Shown one piece after another: positions 16,284 to 24,684 of a stretch of 43,189 nt of DNA. The number at the start of each line of letters is the position of its first letter. The stretch's first letter is position 1. The position numbers and the translations under genes were made by a program. The notes under the pieces are model-generated. The model worked only from the letters and a program-made list of their open reading frames with translations, did no database searches and was not told the origin of the DNA. Source of the stretch: Romboutsia timonensis (GTDB lineage Bacteria; Bacillota; Clostridia; Peptostreptococcales; Peptostreptococcaceae). Location of the stretch: contig NZ_LT629850.1 in NCBI RefSeq assembly GCF_900106845.1, positions 1,675,740-1,718,928 on the forward strand. Reading direction: 5' to 3'.

Positions 16284-18684
16284 ATATACTATATATATCA
16301 GAAAATTCTATATTACATTTCTCAACGTGATAGTCCTTATTGTCACATGTTAGTATAACATTTTCTTCTTCTAAAATTTTAATAGGTATATTAAATACAA
16401 ATTCACTTCCCTTACCTATTTCACTAAATACTTCTATTTTACCACCATGCATTTCTACAATTGATTTTACAATAGATAGTCCTATCCCACTTCCTTCACA
16501 TCTTCTAGAAAGAATATCATTTGCTTGTCCAAATCTATCAAATATCAATTCTAACTTATCATTTGGTATTCCTACTCCACTATCTTTTACAGATACAACT
16601 ACATCTTCATTTACTTTATTTAAAGACACATATATATCTCCATTATCGTCTGTATACTTAATTGCATTTGATAATAAATTTAACATTACCCTTTCTATTT
16701 TATCTGGATCACAAGCTAATGTTATTTCTTCAACGTCTGTATTAAATATCAGGTTTATTTTTTTATGTTTAACATATTCCGCTATTGATAAAGTTATATC
16801 TTCTATTACTTTTACTATATTGTAGTTAGAAGGTTGTAAATTATAATATCCTATGTCAATTCTACTTATATCTATTAAATTATTTACTAGTCTTAGTAGC
16901 CTATAAGAATTTTGTTTCATAATATCTACATGTCGTATTAAATTCTCTTTAGTTATATTATCTAACTCTATATTTTTATCTATTAATTGAACAATTCCAA
17001 GTATTATATTTAATGGTGTTTTAAATTCATGAGATATATTTCCAAAAAATTCATTTCTTATACTTTCTAGTTGAATAGTTTCTTCTAATTTTTTCTTTTC
17101 TTCTTCTACTTCTTTTCTTTTTGTAACATCTATGCCTGTAAATATAAATACATTTTTATCTTTTACATACTTTGCACTTAGTTCTATCCATTTATAACTA
17201 TTATCTTTACATAAAAATCTAATAGTTAAATGCTTTATTTCTTCTACTATATAATTTGGATCATATAAATATTCCAATATAGAAATATCATCAGGATGTA
17301 TTAAGTCACTATAGTGCATAGCTTTTATTTCCGCTTTACTCCAACCAAGTACTTTTTCCCACGAATCATTAGCTTTAATAATATACCCATGTATATTTGA
17401 TGTTGCTTTTAAATCTGCTGACACATCTAAATAAAGACTCAGTTCTTCTTCTGATTCTTTACGTTTTTGATTTTCTAATTTTAATTCTTGAGATAATCTA
17501 TAATTTTTTATAAGCATTGCAATTTTATATGCAATTTCTTCAAATAAAGTATCTTGATTATACTTTGGTGCGTCTTCCTTACTATAAGTCATAGAGAATG
17601 TACCTATTAATTCATTTCTTACTATCATAGGATATATACAAAGATATTCTAAACCATTTATAGCATCTATATCTACATCTATTTCTTCTATGTCAGTCTT
17701 TGTTCTTATTTTATTTATTCCTTTAAACCCTCTATAAGTTTTTCCATCTAAAATAGCCTTTTCTTCATTTTTACTAATCCTTATTTTATCAACTCTAGCA
17801 AGTACTTTAGCTGCATTTTTTAGTGTTATATACGGTTTTAATTCTAGATTACCTTTATCATAAAGACTTATAGCTAAGCCTTTAGCATTTGAATGTTCTA
17901 TTATACTATTTGATATACGATTTAATAACTCATATAAACTATCTTGCCTTTCATCAGCATTAATAGCAATAGCTTTACTATAATGTTTAAATATTTCATC
18001 TTTAGCTATATTTTGTAAACTAGTATCTTTACATGATCCTACTATATATTTCAAGTTATTATTTCCATCATATATAGGAAGCTTATAAGTTTCATATGTA
18101 ACTTTTTTTCCAAATATATTTATTTTATCCTCATATAATTTACCCACTTTACTCTCTATTACTATTTTATCTGTTTCTTTGAAAGTTTCTACAATATTTG
18201 ATGGAAAAATCTCCTCATCACATTTACCTATAATTTCATCTCTAGATTTACCAAAGAATTCACATAAAGTTTTGCTAAAATATAGATATTTTCCTGAAGC
18301 ATCTTTAATAAATGCTCCTGTATATATATTATCTAATAATAATTCTATGTGTTCTTTTGTAAAATTAGATTCATTTATACCTTTTGATATTATAAATAAA
18401 CTTCTTTTACTTTTAAATTCATCTATAAATATGTTACTTTCTAATTTTATTTTTTCACTATTTTTTGTTATAATTTCTAGTTCTTTACTTACTCCATTTT
18501 TATAAGCTGATATTTTATCTATTTCTAAATACTCATTAGCTATAACTTCATTTATATTTATATTACATAATTCATTTTTTTTATATCCGAATTTTTTTAG
18601 AAATTTACCATTAGCAAAAATTATTTTTCCATTGTAATCTACTATTAAAATATACTCATCCACTTTTTCTAATAAAATTTCCAT
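16282..18684 (-). CDS. Cytosolic multi-PAS/GAF sensor histidine kinase
   Basis: An 800-residue kinase. In order: PAS (about 1-105, YILIVDYNGKIIFANGKFL), PAS (about 115-230, GAFIKDASGKYLYFSKTLC), GAF (about 255-400, CIYPMIVRNELIGTFSMTYS), PAS (about 425-535, GYIIKANDSWEKVLGWSKAE), then the dimerisation/phosphoacceptor domain with H552 in NISHEFKTPLNIILG and the ATPase domain (N box NLLSNAIKYTDD; G boxes VKDSGVGIPNDK and EGSGIGLSIVKSI). There is no membrane segment, so the signal is internal. No response regulator is nearby; orphan kinases of this kind in clostridia can feed Spo0A, but that is inference. GGGGGA precedes the ATG. Confidence 0.93.
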   Translation of the reverse strand: MEILLEKVDEYILIVDYNGKIIFANGKFLKKFGYKKNELCNININEVIANEYLEIDKISAYKNGVSKELEIITKNSEKIKLESNIFIDEFKSKRSLFIISKGINESNFTKEHIELLLDNIYTGAFIKDASGKYLYFSKTLCEFFGKSRDEIIGKCDEEIFPSNIVETFKETDKIVIESKVGKLYEDKINIFGKKVTYETYKLPIYDGNNNLKYIVGSCKDTSLQNIAKDEIFKHYSKAIAINADERQDSLYELLNRISNSIIEHSNAKGLAISLYDKGNLELKPYITLKNAAKVLARVDKIRISKNEEKAILDGKTYRGFKGINKIRTKTDIEEIDVDIDAINGLEYLCIYPMIVRNELIGTFSMTYSKEDAPKYNQDTLFEEIAYKIAMLIKNYRLSQELKLENQKRKESEEELSLYLDVSADLKATSNIHGYIIKANDSWEKVLGWSKAEIKAMHYSDLIHPDDISILEYLYDPNYIVEEIKHLTIRFLCKDNSYKWIELSAKYVKDKNVFIFTGIDVTKRKEVEEEKKKLEETIQLESIRNEFFGNISHEFKTPLNIILGIVQLIDKNIELDNITKENLIRHVDIMKQNSYRLLRLVNNLIDISRIDIGYYNLQPSNYNIVKVIEDITLSIAEYVKHKKINLIFNTDVEEITLACDPDKIERVMLNLLSNAIKYTDDNGDIYVSLNKVNEDVVVSVKDSGVGIPNDKLELIFDRFGQANDILSRRCEGSGIGLSIVKSIVEMHGGKIEVFSEIGKGSEFVFNIPIKILEEENVILTCDNKDYHVEKCNIEFSDIYSI

Positions 18685-18766
18685 TTATTCCCCCTAAATT
18701 TGCACACAATAATTAAAATTATAACATATTTTTCCCTTTTTTTCATTTTTAGATATAAAATTAACA

Positions 18767-18937
18767 TAAAAATTCGCTTCGCTCATGTCGCCAACGACTT
18801 CGTCCGTTGCTCGAGCCACTGCGTGGGCGAAGCATTTCAAAATCTTTTTTACGCTCAAAACCAGTTTATTGATATTACTTACATTCAGAAGTTATCCACA
18901 TTTTTTTAAATATTATAATATCCTTAAGCGTAAAAAA
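18767..18937 (+). repeat. Dispersed modular repeat, copy B
   Basis: Nearly the same as copy A, with one base change and one extra T in the 92-bp module (18845-18937, closed by TTTTTTACGCT and AGCGTAAAAAA), plus a 26-bp module at 18812-18837 (CGAGCCACTGCGTGGGCGAA...) that copy A lacks and copy F has. It carries DnaA box TTATCCACA at 18892-18900. It occupies the gap between the kinase start and the terminator of the S24 gene. Confidence 0.9.
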
Positions 18938-18967
18938 GTTATGAGAAGATATCTTCTCATAACTTTT
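18934..18967 (-). terminator. Terminator of the S24 gene, joined to repeat copy B
   Basis: AAAAGTTATGAGAAGAT (18934-18950) is followed directly by its complement (18951-18967), giving a long stem with a tight loop. On the minus strand it runs into TTTTTTACGCT of the repeat. Confidence 0.88.
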
Positions 18968-18974
18968 ACATTTT

Positions 18975-19505
18975 TTAATAAAATTTACTTTTTAAAATAC
19001 CTACTGCACAACCAATTATTCTTACATCATCTATTGGCATTACAATTGGTTCGTACTTATTATTTTCTGGAGATAATATAGCATATTTTCCGTCTATATT
19101 TATTCTTTTTATCGTTGCATATCCATCTATATCGACAGCAACTATTTCTCCATTATATACTGCATCTTGCTTTTTTATAACGACTAAATCACTATCATGT
19201 ATGTTGGCATTTATCATACTATCTCCATTTATCTTTAGCATAAATGTATCTTTTGATGATTTTACTAACCAACTTGGAAGATAAAAGTTCCCTTCTATTT
19301 CGTCATTTATATAAATTGGCATACCTGCTGCTATTTCACTATATACAGGTATTTTAGTAACATCTTCTTCTATTTCATTATCTTCAAATATTATTTCTTC
19401 TATTTTACTAGGGTCTCTTTGAAAATTAATTTTTCTTCCCTTTTTTAAATCTATATACTCATAACTTTCAATAAATAATGAAAGTTCCATTTGAAAACTT
19501 TTCAT
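18975..19505 (-). CDS. LexA/UmuD-like S24 peptidase without DNA-binding domain
   Basis: A 176-residue protein whose residues 52-176 match the self-cleaving domain of LexA. The cleavage pair is A60-G61 in SEIAAGMPI, the serine S96 in GDSM and the lysine K133 in ATIKR. The spacings (36 and 37 residues) equal those of LexA. The first 50 residues are acidic and show no helix-turn-helix, and the upstream region has no frame that would supply one. GGGG precedes the ATG. It could be a UmuD-like partner of a polymerase, an antirepressor-type protein or a diverged stress regulator. No umuC/dinB or LexA box is seen nearby. Confidence 0.82.
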   Translation of the reverse strand: MKSFQMELSLFIESYEYIDLKKGRKINFQRDPSKIEEIIFEDNEIEEDVTKIPVYSEIAAGMPIYINDEIEGNFYLPSWLVKSSKDTFMLKINGDSMINANIHDSDLVVIKKQDAVYNGEIVAVDIDGYATIKRINIDGKYAILSPENNKYEPIVMPIDDVRIIGCAVGILKSKFY

Positions 19506-19650
19506 CTATTAATCCCCTTTCTTAAATTTATTTATACCTATTTATTTATCTATTTAAACATATATCATAATCAAATTCTTATTATATACATATTAATACT
19601 TCTATTATACCTATAAATACATTTTCTGTGGTAATTTATTTATATTTGAT

Positions 19651-19720
19651 CAAGGATATATCGTTGGCAAAATGAAGTGTTTCGCCGACACGTCGCTCAA
19701 ACAAAGCGAATTTTTTATAA
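19651..19720 (-). repeat. Dispersed modular repeat, copy E (inverted)
   Basis: Read on the minus strand it begins TTATAAAAAATTCGCTTTGT, then GAGCGACGTGTCGGCGAAAC, the GGCGAAA stem region and ends CCAACGATATATCCTTG. It is thus a 5' fragment closest to copies C and F. This is the only copy in this orientation. Confidence 0.85.
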
Positions 19721-19762
19721 ATAATTATTAATATGATTAAAAATATCACCTTTGGTGTATAT

Positions 19763-19806
19763 ACCATATGTAGTGTTTAAACTGCAAACAAACTACTATA
19801 TATAGT
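19763..19806 (+). promoter_or_regulatory. Tandem NrdR boxes upstream of nrdEF
   Basis: Box 1 is ACCATATGTAGTGT (19763-19776) and box 2 is the palindrome ACTATATATAGT (19795-19806). The centres are 31 bp apart, three helical turns, which is the usual arrangement for NrdR, the ATP/dATP-sensing repressor of ribonucleotide reductase genes. They probably overlap the promoter -10 region. Confidence 0.85.
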
Positions 19807-19837
19807 TTTAAAATAACTTGACAAAAGGTGGATTAAT

Positions 19838-21937
19838 ATGAATTGGATAAAATTGAATAATCAAGTAATAATTAAGGATAATGAGGGTAAGTATCAACTA
19901 GATAAAGATAAAGAAGCTTTAAATAGTTATTTAGATGAATATATTTCTCCAAAGATAAAAAAATTTAATAATTTAGAAGAAAAATTGCAATATTTAATAG
20001 AAAATGAATACTATTGCAAAGATACATTAAATAAATATAGCTTAAGCTTTATAACAAATTTATTTGACTTTATAAAAAAACATAATTTTGAATTTAAGTC
20101 TTATATGAGTGCAAACAAATTCTACCAAAATTATGCATTAAAAACTAATGACGGTAAAGAAATATTAGAAACTTATAATGATAAAGTATTAATAGTATCT
20201 TTAGCATTAGCTGATGGTGATGAGAGCTTTGCATTTGATTTAGCTGAAAAATTAATAAAACAAGAGTTTCAACCTGCTACTCCAACATTTTTAAATGCTG
20301 GTAGAAAAAGATCTGGTGAATTAGTTTCATGCTTTTTATTATCTGTAGAAGATAGTACAGAAGGTATATCTTATGCAATTTCATCAGCAAACCATTTATC
20401 TAAAATAGGTGGCGGTGTTGCTTTAAACCTTTCAAGATTAAGAGCATCAAACGAACCTATCAAAAATATTGAAGGAGCTGCTGGTGGTGTAGTTGGTGTA
20501 GCTAAAATGTTAGAACAATCATTTTCATATTTTAATCAAATGGGTGCTAGGCAAGGTGCTGGAGCTGTTTATTTATCAGTATTTCATCCTGATTTTGAAC
20601 TTTTGATGGATACTAAAAAAATAAATGCAGACGAAAAAATAAGACTAGCTTCTCTTTCATTAGGTGCCATTATTCCTGATAAGTTTATGGAACTTGCTGA
20701 AAAAAATGAAAAAGCTTATGCCTTTTATCCTCATTCTGTATATAAAAAGTATGGTATCAACTTTGATGATATTGATATTAATGAGTGGTATGATAAATTA
20801 GTAAATGATAATGATATACGAAAAAAAGAAATAAATCCAAGACAAATGTTAACTAAAATAGCTCAAATGCAACAAGAAAGTGGATATCCATATGTTGTAT
20901 TTTTAGATACTGCAAATAAAGAACATACTTTAAAGGATGTTGGAAGAATAAAAATGTCAAATTTATGTTGTGAAATATTCCAATATCAAACTCCATCAGA
21001 TATTAATGGGTACTGTGGTAACAATAATTGGGGCCAAGATATAAGTTGTAATTTAGGCTCTTTAAATATAGCAAATGTTATGGATAATAAAGATATAGAA
21101 AGAACTGTAAAAACTTCTATTCGTGCATTATCATTTGTATCTGATAAAACTAGTATAGATAAAGTTCCAACTGTTAAAAATGGAAATGATTCTTCTCATT
21201 CTATTGGATTAGGTGCTATGAATTTACATGGGTACTTAATGAGAGAAAATATATTATATACATCTGATGAAGCTATAGATTTTTCAAATGTATTTTTCGC
21301 TATAATAAGATACTACTCTATAAAAGCATCTATGGAATTAGCTATAGATAAAAATGTTAAATTTAAAGGCTTTGAGAAATCTGAATATGCAAAAGGAAAT
21401 AAAAGTAAAGTTCTTTCAAAATATTATAATGAATCTTTCTTACCAAAAACAGAAAAAGTATCTAAATTATTTGAAGGTATATATATTCCAACTAATAAGG
21501 ATTGGGCCGACCTTTTAGATAAAGTTAAAATAAATGGTTTATATAATGCTTACTTATTAGCCATTGCTCCTACTCAAAGTATTAGTTATGTTCAAAATGC
21601 AACTTCAAGTATAATGCCTATTATGGAACCTGTTGAAGTTAGAACTTATGGTGATTCAACTACTATATACCCTATGCCATTTTTAACTAATGAAAATATG
21701 CTATACTATCAATCAGCATATAGAATGGATATGAGAAAGGTTATAGACTTAGTAGCTACTGTTCAAAAACATGTTGACCAAGGTATATCTACAACATTAT
21801 TTGTCACAGATGATAAAACAACTAGAGATATAGCAAGGTATTATATATATGCATATAAAAAAGGTCTTAAAAGTTTGTATTATACAAGAACTAAAATGAC
21901 TAGAGAGAATAATGAATGTTTAAGTTGTTCAGTTTAA
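19838..21937 (+). CDS. nrdE: Class Ib ribonucleotide reductase, alpha (catalytic) subunit
   Basis: A 699-residue enzyme that reduces ribonucleoside diphosphates to deoxyribonucleotides. The redox pair is C165 (GELVSCFLL) and C404 (DISCNLGSLN); the thiyl-radical motif NLCCE sits at 375-379, the radical-transfer tyrosines at about 681-682 (SLYYTRTK) and the reducible C-terminal pair in ECLSCSV. The N-terminal ATP-cone of class Ia enzymes is absent, which with the length supports NrdE. AAGGTGG precedes the ATG. nrdF follows 14 bases later. The usual partners nrdI and nrdH are not in this operon. Confidence 0.95.
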   Translation: MNWIKLNNQVIIKDNEGKYQLDKDKEALNSYLDEYISPKIKKFNNLEEKLQYLIENEYYCKDTLNKYSLSFITNLFDFIKKHNFEFKSYMSANKFYQNYALKTNDGKEILETYNDKVLIVSLALADGDESFAFDLAEKLIKQEFQPATPTFLNAGRKRSGELVSCFLLSVEDSTEGISYAISSANHLSKIGGGVALNLSRLRASNEPIKNIEGAAGGVVGVAKMLEQSFSYFNQMGARQGAGAVYLSVFHPDFELLMDTKKINADEKIRLASLSLGAIIPDKFMELAEKNEKAYAFYPHSVYKKYGINFDDIDINEWYDKLVNDNDIRKKEINPRQMLTKIAQMQQESGYPYVVFLDTANKEHTLKDVGRIKMSNLCCEIFQYQTPSDINGYCGNNNWGQDISCNLGSLNIANVMDNKDIERTVKTSIRALSFVSDKTSIDKVPTVKNGNDSSHSIGLGAMNLHGYLMRENILYTSDEAIDFSNVFFAIIRYYSIKASMELAIDKNVKFKGFEKSEYAKGNKSKVLSKYYNESFLPKTEKVSKLFEGIYIPTNKDWADLLDKVKINGLYNAYLLAIAPTQSISYVQNATSSIMPIMEPVEVRTYGDSTTIYPMPFLTNENMLYYQSAYRMDMRKVIDLVATVQKHVDQGISTTLFVTDDKTTRDIARYYIYAYKKGLKSLYYTRTKMTRENNECLSCSV

Positions 21938-21951
21938 GGGGGTAAAATATT

Positions 21952-22923
21952 ATGACATTTAATTTAAAAAGAATTCACAAGGCAGTTAACTGGAACAAAG
22001 AAGATGATGGCTTTACACAAGCGTTTTGGGAACAAAATGTTAAGCAGTTTTGGCTTCCCGAAGAAATATCTGTATCTAAAGACTTAAAATGTTGGAGTAT
22101 GCTAAGTGAAAAAGAAAAAGAATTATATAAAAAGGTATTGGCAGGGCTTACATTATTAGATACAAACCAAGGAAATAATGGAGTACCATCTATGATGAAT
22201 TTAACAGAAAACTTACAAAGAAAAGCTGTTTTATCATTTATGGGTACAATGGAAGAAATTCATGCAAAGAGTTATTCATCAATATTTATGACATTACTTT
22301 CTAATGATCAAATAGATGAATTATTCAATTGGATAGAAAATGAACCAACTTTACAGAGAAAAGCTGATTTAATATTAGCTCAATATGAAAATACTAATGA
22401 CAATGAAAGCTTATATCTTTCTATGGTAACTAGTGTATTTTTAGAAAGTTTCTTATTTTACTCTGGATTTTTCTATCCTCTATACTTAGCAGGACAAGGA
22501 AAAATGGTTGCTAGTGGTGAGATAATATCCTTAATACTTAGAGATGAGTCTTTACATGGCAAATATATTGGACTTTTGGCTCAAGAATTATTTAATTCTT
22601 TTGATAAATATAAAAAAAGTGAATTAAAAAATAAAGCTTATTCTATATTTGAAAGTCTTATGGAAAATGAAATTAACTATACTAAGACGATTTATGATGG
22701 AACTGGTTTTACTAATGAAGTTATAAACTTCTTAAAGTACAATGCTAATAGAGCTTTAGAAAACTTAGGCTTTGAAAGCTATTATGAAGTTTCAGATATA
22801 AATCCAATAGTTTTAAATGGTTTAAGTACAGAAACTAAATCTCATGACTTCTTCTCTACTAAAGGTAATGGATATCAAAAAGGTATTTATGAAGAGTTAG
22901 AAGATGAAGATTTTATAATATAA
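21952..22923 (+). CDS. nrdF: Class Ib ribonucleotide reductase, beta (radical) subunit
   Basis: A 323-residue metal-radical protein that generates the tyrosyl radical for NrdE. Metal ligands visible are D70 (LTLLDTNQG), E101 and H104 (MEEIHAKSY), E165 (LESFLFY) and E199/H202 (RDESLHGKY). The radical tyrosine is Y108, four residues after H104, as in known NrdF proteins. In class Ib the cofactor is usually dimanganese and is activated by the flavodoxin NrdI, which must be encoded elsewhere. GGGGGT is the ribosome site. It is cotranscribed with nrdE and followed by a hairpin terminator. Confidence 0.95.
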   Translation: MTFNLKRIHKAVNWNKEDDGFTQAFWEQNVKQFWLPEEISVSKDLKCWSMLSEKEKELYKKVLAGLTLLDTNQGNNGVPSMMNLTENLQRKAVLSFMGTMEEIHAKSYSSIFMTLLSNDQIDELFNWIENEPTLQRKADLILAQYENTNDNESLYLSMVTSVFLESFLFYSGFFYPLYLAGQGKMVASGEIISLILRDESLHGKYIGLLAQELFNSFDKYKKSELKNKAYSIFESLMENEINYTKTIYDGTGFTNEVINFLKYNANRALENLGFESYYEVSDINPIVLNGLSTETKSHDFFSTKGNGYQKGIYEELEDEDFII

Positions 22924-22942
22924 ATTACATTAGATAAATAAA

Positions 22943-22975
22943 AATCCTAAAGATTTACAATAAATCTTTAGGATT
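22943..22975. terminator. Terminator after nrdF
   Basis: AATCCTAAAGATTTA (22943-22957), loop CAA, TAAATCTTTAGGATT (22961-22975). The T-tract is moderate on both strands. It probably also stops the convergent amidohydrolase transcript. Confidence 0.85.
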
Positions 22976-23036
22976 CTTATTTTATCTGTATTATAAAAAT
23001 TAAATAAGCTAATGATTCTATTATATTATTATATCC

Positions 23037-24221
23037 CTACTTGTTGTTTTTTAACCATGTTATAGCACTGTGAGCATGTATAGCAGCTCCAGTTGGTAAT
23101 ATATCTTCATTGAATACTACTTTTGAGTTATGCATTGGAACACCGAATTCTTCATTTTCATTCTTAGCTCCAGCACCTAATATGATGTATAAGCTTGGCA
23201 CTTCATATGAATAAGATGCGAAGTCCTCAGAACCCATTCCGCCACCTTCAAATACGAATACTCCTCTTTCACTTACTATGTCTTTTACATATCCAGTGAT
23301 TTCGTTTAATAAGTCGTTATCATTAGTTAATGGTGGTACAGAAGATAATTCTATTAATTCAGCTTCTCCTCTGTGAGCTTTAGCAGTAGCAGTAACTATT
23401 TCGTTCATTCTTGCTATTACCATATCTCCCATTTCTTTATCTAAGTATCTGAATGTTCCTTCCATAACAACTTCTCCAGGTATTATGTTAGGAGCATCTC
23501 CACCTACAAATTTACCTATAGTTATAACAGCTGGTTTTATAGCAGGTATTTCTCTTGTTAATATACTTTGAAGACCTGAATATATGTGGTGAGCTATGAA
23601 TATTGGGTCTACTCCTGTTTCAGGCATAGCTCCGTGACATCCAACTCCTTTAACAACTATTCTAAATCTGAAACATCCTCCTATACTAGTACCTTTACCA
23701 GCTACTACTAAGTTAGATGGTGTTCCTGAATTTACGTGCATAGCCATTGCTGCATCTACTTTAGGATTTTGTAATACCCCAGCTTCTATCATAGCTTTTG
23801 CTCCAGTGAATCCTTCTTCATCTGGTTGGAATACTAATTTAACTGTTCCTTCTATTTGGTCTTGGTTTTGCTTTAATAATTTAGCAGCTCCAAGTAACAT
23901 AGCACTGTGCATGTCATGTCCACATGAATGCATATTTCCGTTTTTAGCAGCAAAATCACAAACTGTTGTTTCTTCCATTGGAAGTGCATCCATATCAGCT
24001 CTTAATAAGAAAGTTTTTCCTGGTTTTGGTCCTGATATAGTAGCTACTATACCACTTTCACATATTTCTTGTGGTTCATAACCAAATTCTTTTAACTTAT
24101 CCATAACAAATTTCTTTGTCATTGGTAATTCAGTACCAACTTCTGGATTAGCATGAATTGTTCTTCTATATGATACTATATCATCTTTTATAGCTATTGC
24201 TTGTTCCATTATTTTGTTCAT
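23037..24221 (-). CDS. M20-family amidohydrolase (N-acyl-amino-acid / hippurate hydrolase type), copy 1
   Basis: A 394-residue metal-dependent peptidase of the M20D type. Metal ligands are seen in HSCGHDMHS (C100, H102), QPDEEGFTGA (E135/E136, the second the likely base or ligand), AMHVNSGTP (H162) and GVPMHNSKVVF near the C-terminus; GSEDFASYS is the usual late motif. The lid/dimer domain spans about 185-300. Such enzymes remove acyl groups from amino acids or hydrolyse conjugates such as hippurate. It is divergent from an amino acid symporter and nearly identical in design to the gene at 27500, so the pair may process the transported compounds. GAGGTAT is the ribosome site. The exact substrate is unknown. 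Confidence 0.92.
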   Translation of the reverse strand: MNKIMEQAIAIKDDIVSYRRTIHANPEVGTELPMTKKFVMDKLKEFGYEPQEICESGIVATISGPKPGKTFLLRADMDALPMEETTVCDFAAKNGNMHSCGHDMHSAMLLGAAKLLKQNQDQIEGTVKLVFQPDEEGFTGAKAMIEAGVLQNPKVDAAMAMHVNSGTPSNLVVAGKGTSIGGCFRFRIVVKGVGCHGAMPETGVDPIFIAHHIYSGLQSILTREIPAIKPAVITIGKFVGGDAPNIIPGEVVMEGTFRYLDKEMGDMVIARMNEIVTATAKAHRGEAELIELSSVPPLTNDNDLLNEITGYVKDIVSERGVFVFEGGGMGSEDFASYSYEVPSLYIILGAGAKNENEEFGVPMHNSKVVFNEDILPTGAAIHAHSAITWLKNNK

Positions 24222-24684
24222 AACTATACCTCATTCATTACTTGATTATTTTATACAACGTTTAATATATTTATTTCTTACCTATTTATATATACCTATT
24301 TATATATTAATCACTTTATATATTAATCCTATTTTAAAATATTAACGTAAAATATTAAAGTTCAAATTTCTTCGTCATATTTCATATAAGTCATATAAGT
24401 CATATTCAATATAATAATAACAAATGTAGACATATATAGTCAACATTTGTTATTTTTTAAATTTTGTTATTTTTTAAATAATGAATTATATTGAATTTTT
24501 TTGTAGGTTTTTGATTGTTTTTGAAGAAATTTATTGACTTTTTACCCCTTATAGTATTACAATTTATAACATAATGCTACAATTGATATATTTTATTTCT
24601 TACTATGTATAACTAGATAAAAATAATCATATTCATATAAGTTCTAAGTCAAATTTTAAATAGTTATTAGTATAGGAGAAAAAA
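24222..24684. other. Divergent control region between amidohydrolase 1 and the symporter
   Basis: 463 bases, extremely AT-rich. It has short tandem repeats (ACCTATTTATATA twice near 24280-24306; CATATAAGT twice near 24383-24400), a promoter with an overlapping inverted repeat for the minus strand (24414-24454), and an isolated TTGACT at 24534-24539 without a good -10 for the plus strand. No open frame was found. Confidence 0.55.
24414..24454 (-). promoter_or_regulatory. Promoter of amidohydrolase 1 with overlapping operator
   Basis: On the minus strand TTGACT (24438-24443), 18 bases, TATTAT (24414-24419). A 12-bp perfect inverted repeat, AATAACAAATGT (24416-24427) and ACATTTGTTATT (24443-24454), brackets the spacer and touches both boxes, as a repressor site would. 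Confidence 0.6.

Larger units (their letters stand above)
19506..19837. other. Divergent intergenic region with repeat E and nrd control sites
   Basis: 332 bases. The left part is AT-rich and should hold the S24 promoter, which was not identified. Repeat copy E lies at 19651-19720, and two NrdR boxes at 19763-19806 precede nrdE. Confidence 0.7.

Noticed and set aside
18700-19081. Plus-strand frames over repeat copy B
   Set aside because: They have no ribosome site and differ from copy A's frames only through the repeat; the rest is antisense to the S24 gene.
19506-19650. LexA (SOS) box upstream of the S24 gene
   Set aside because: No match to the Gram-positive GAAC-N4-GTTC pattern was found in the interval.
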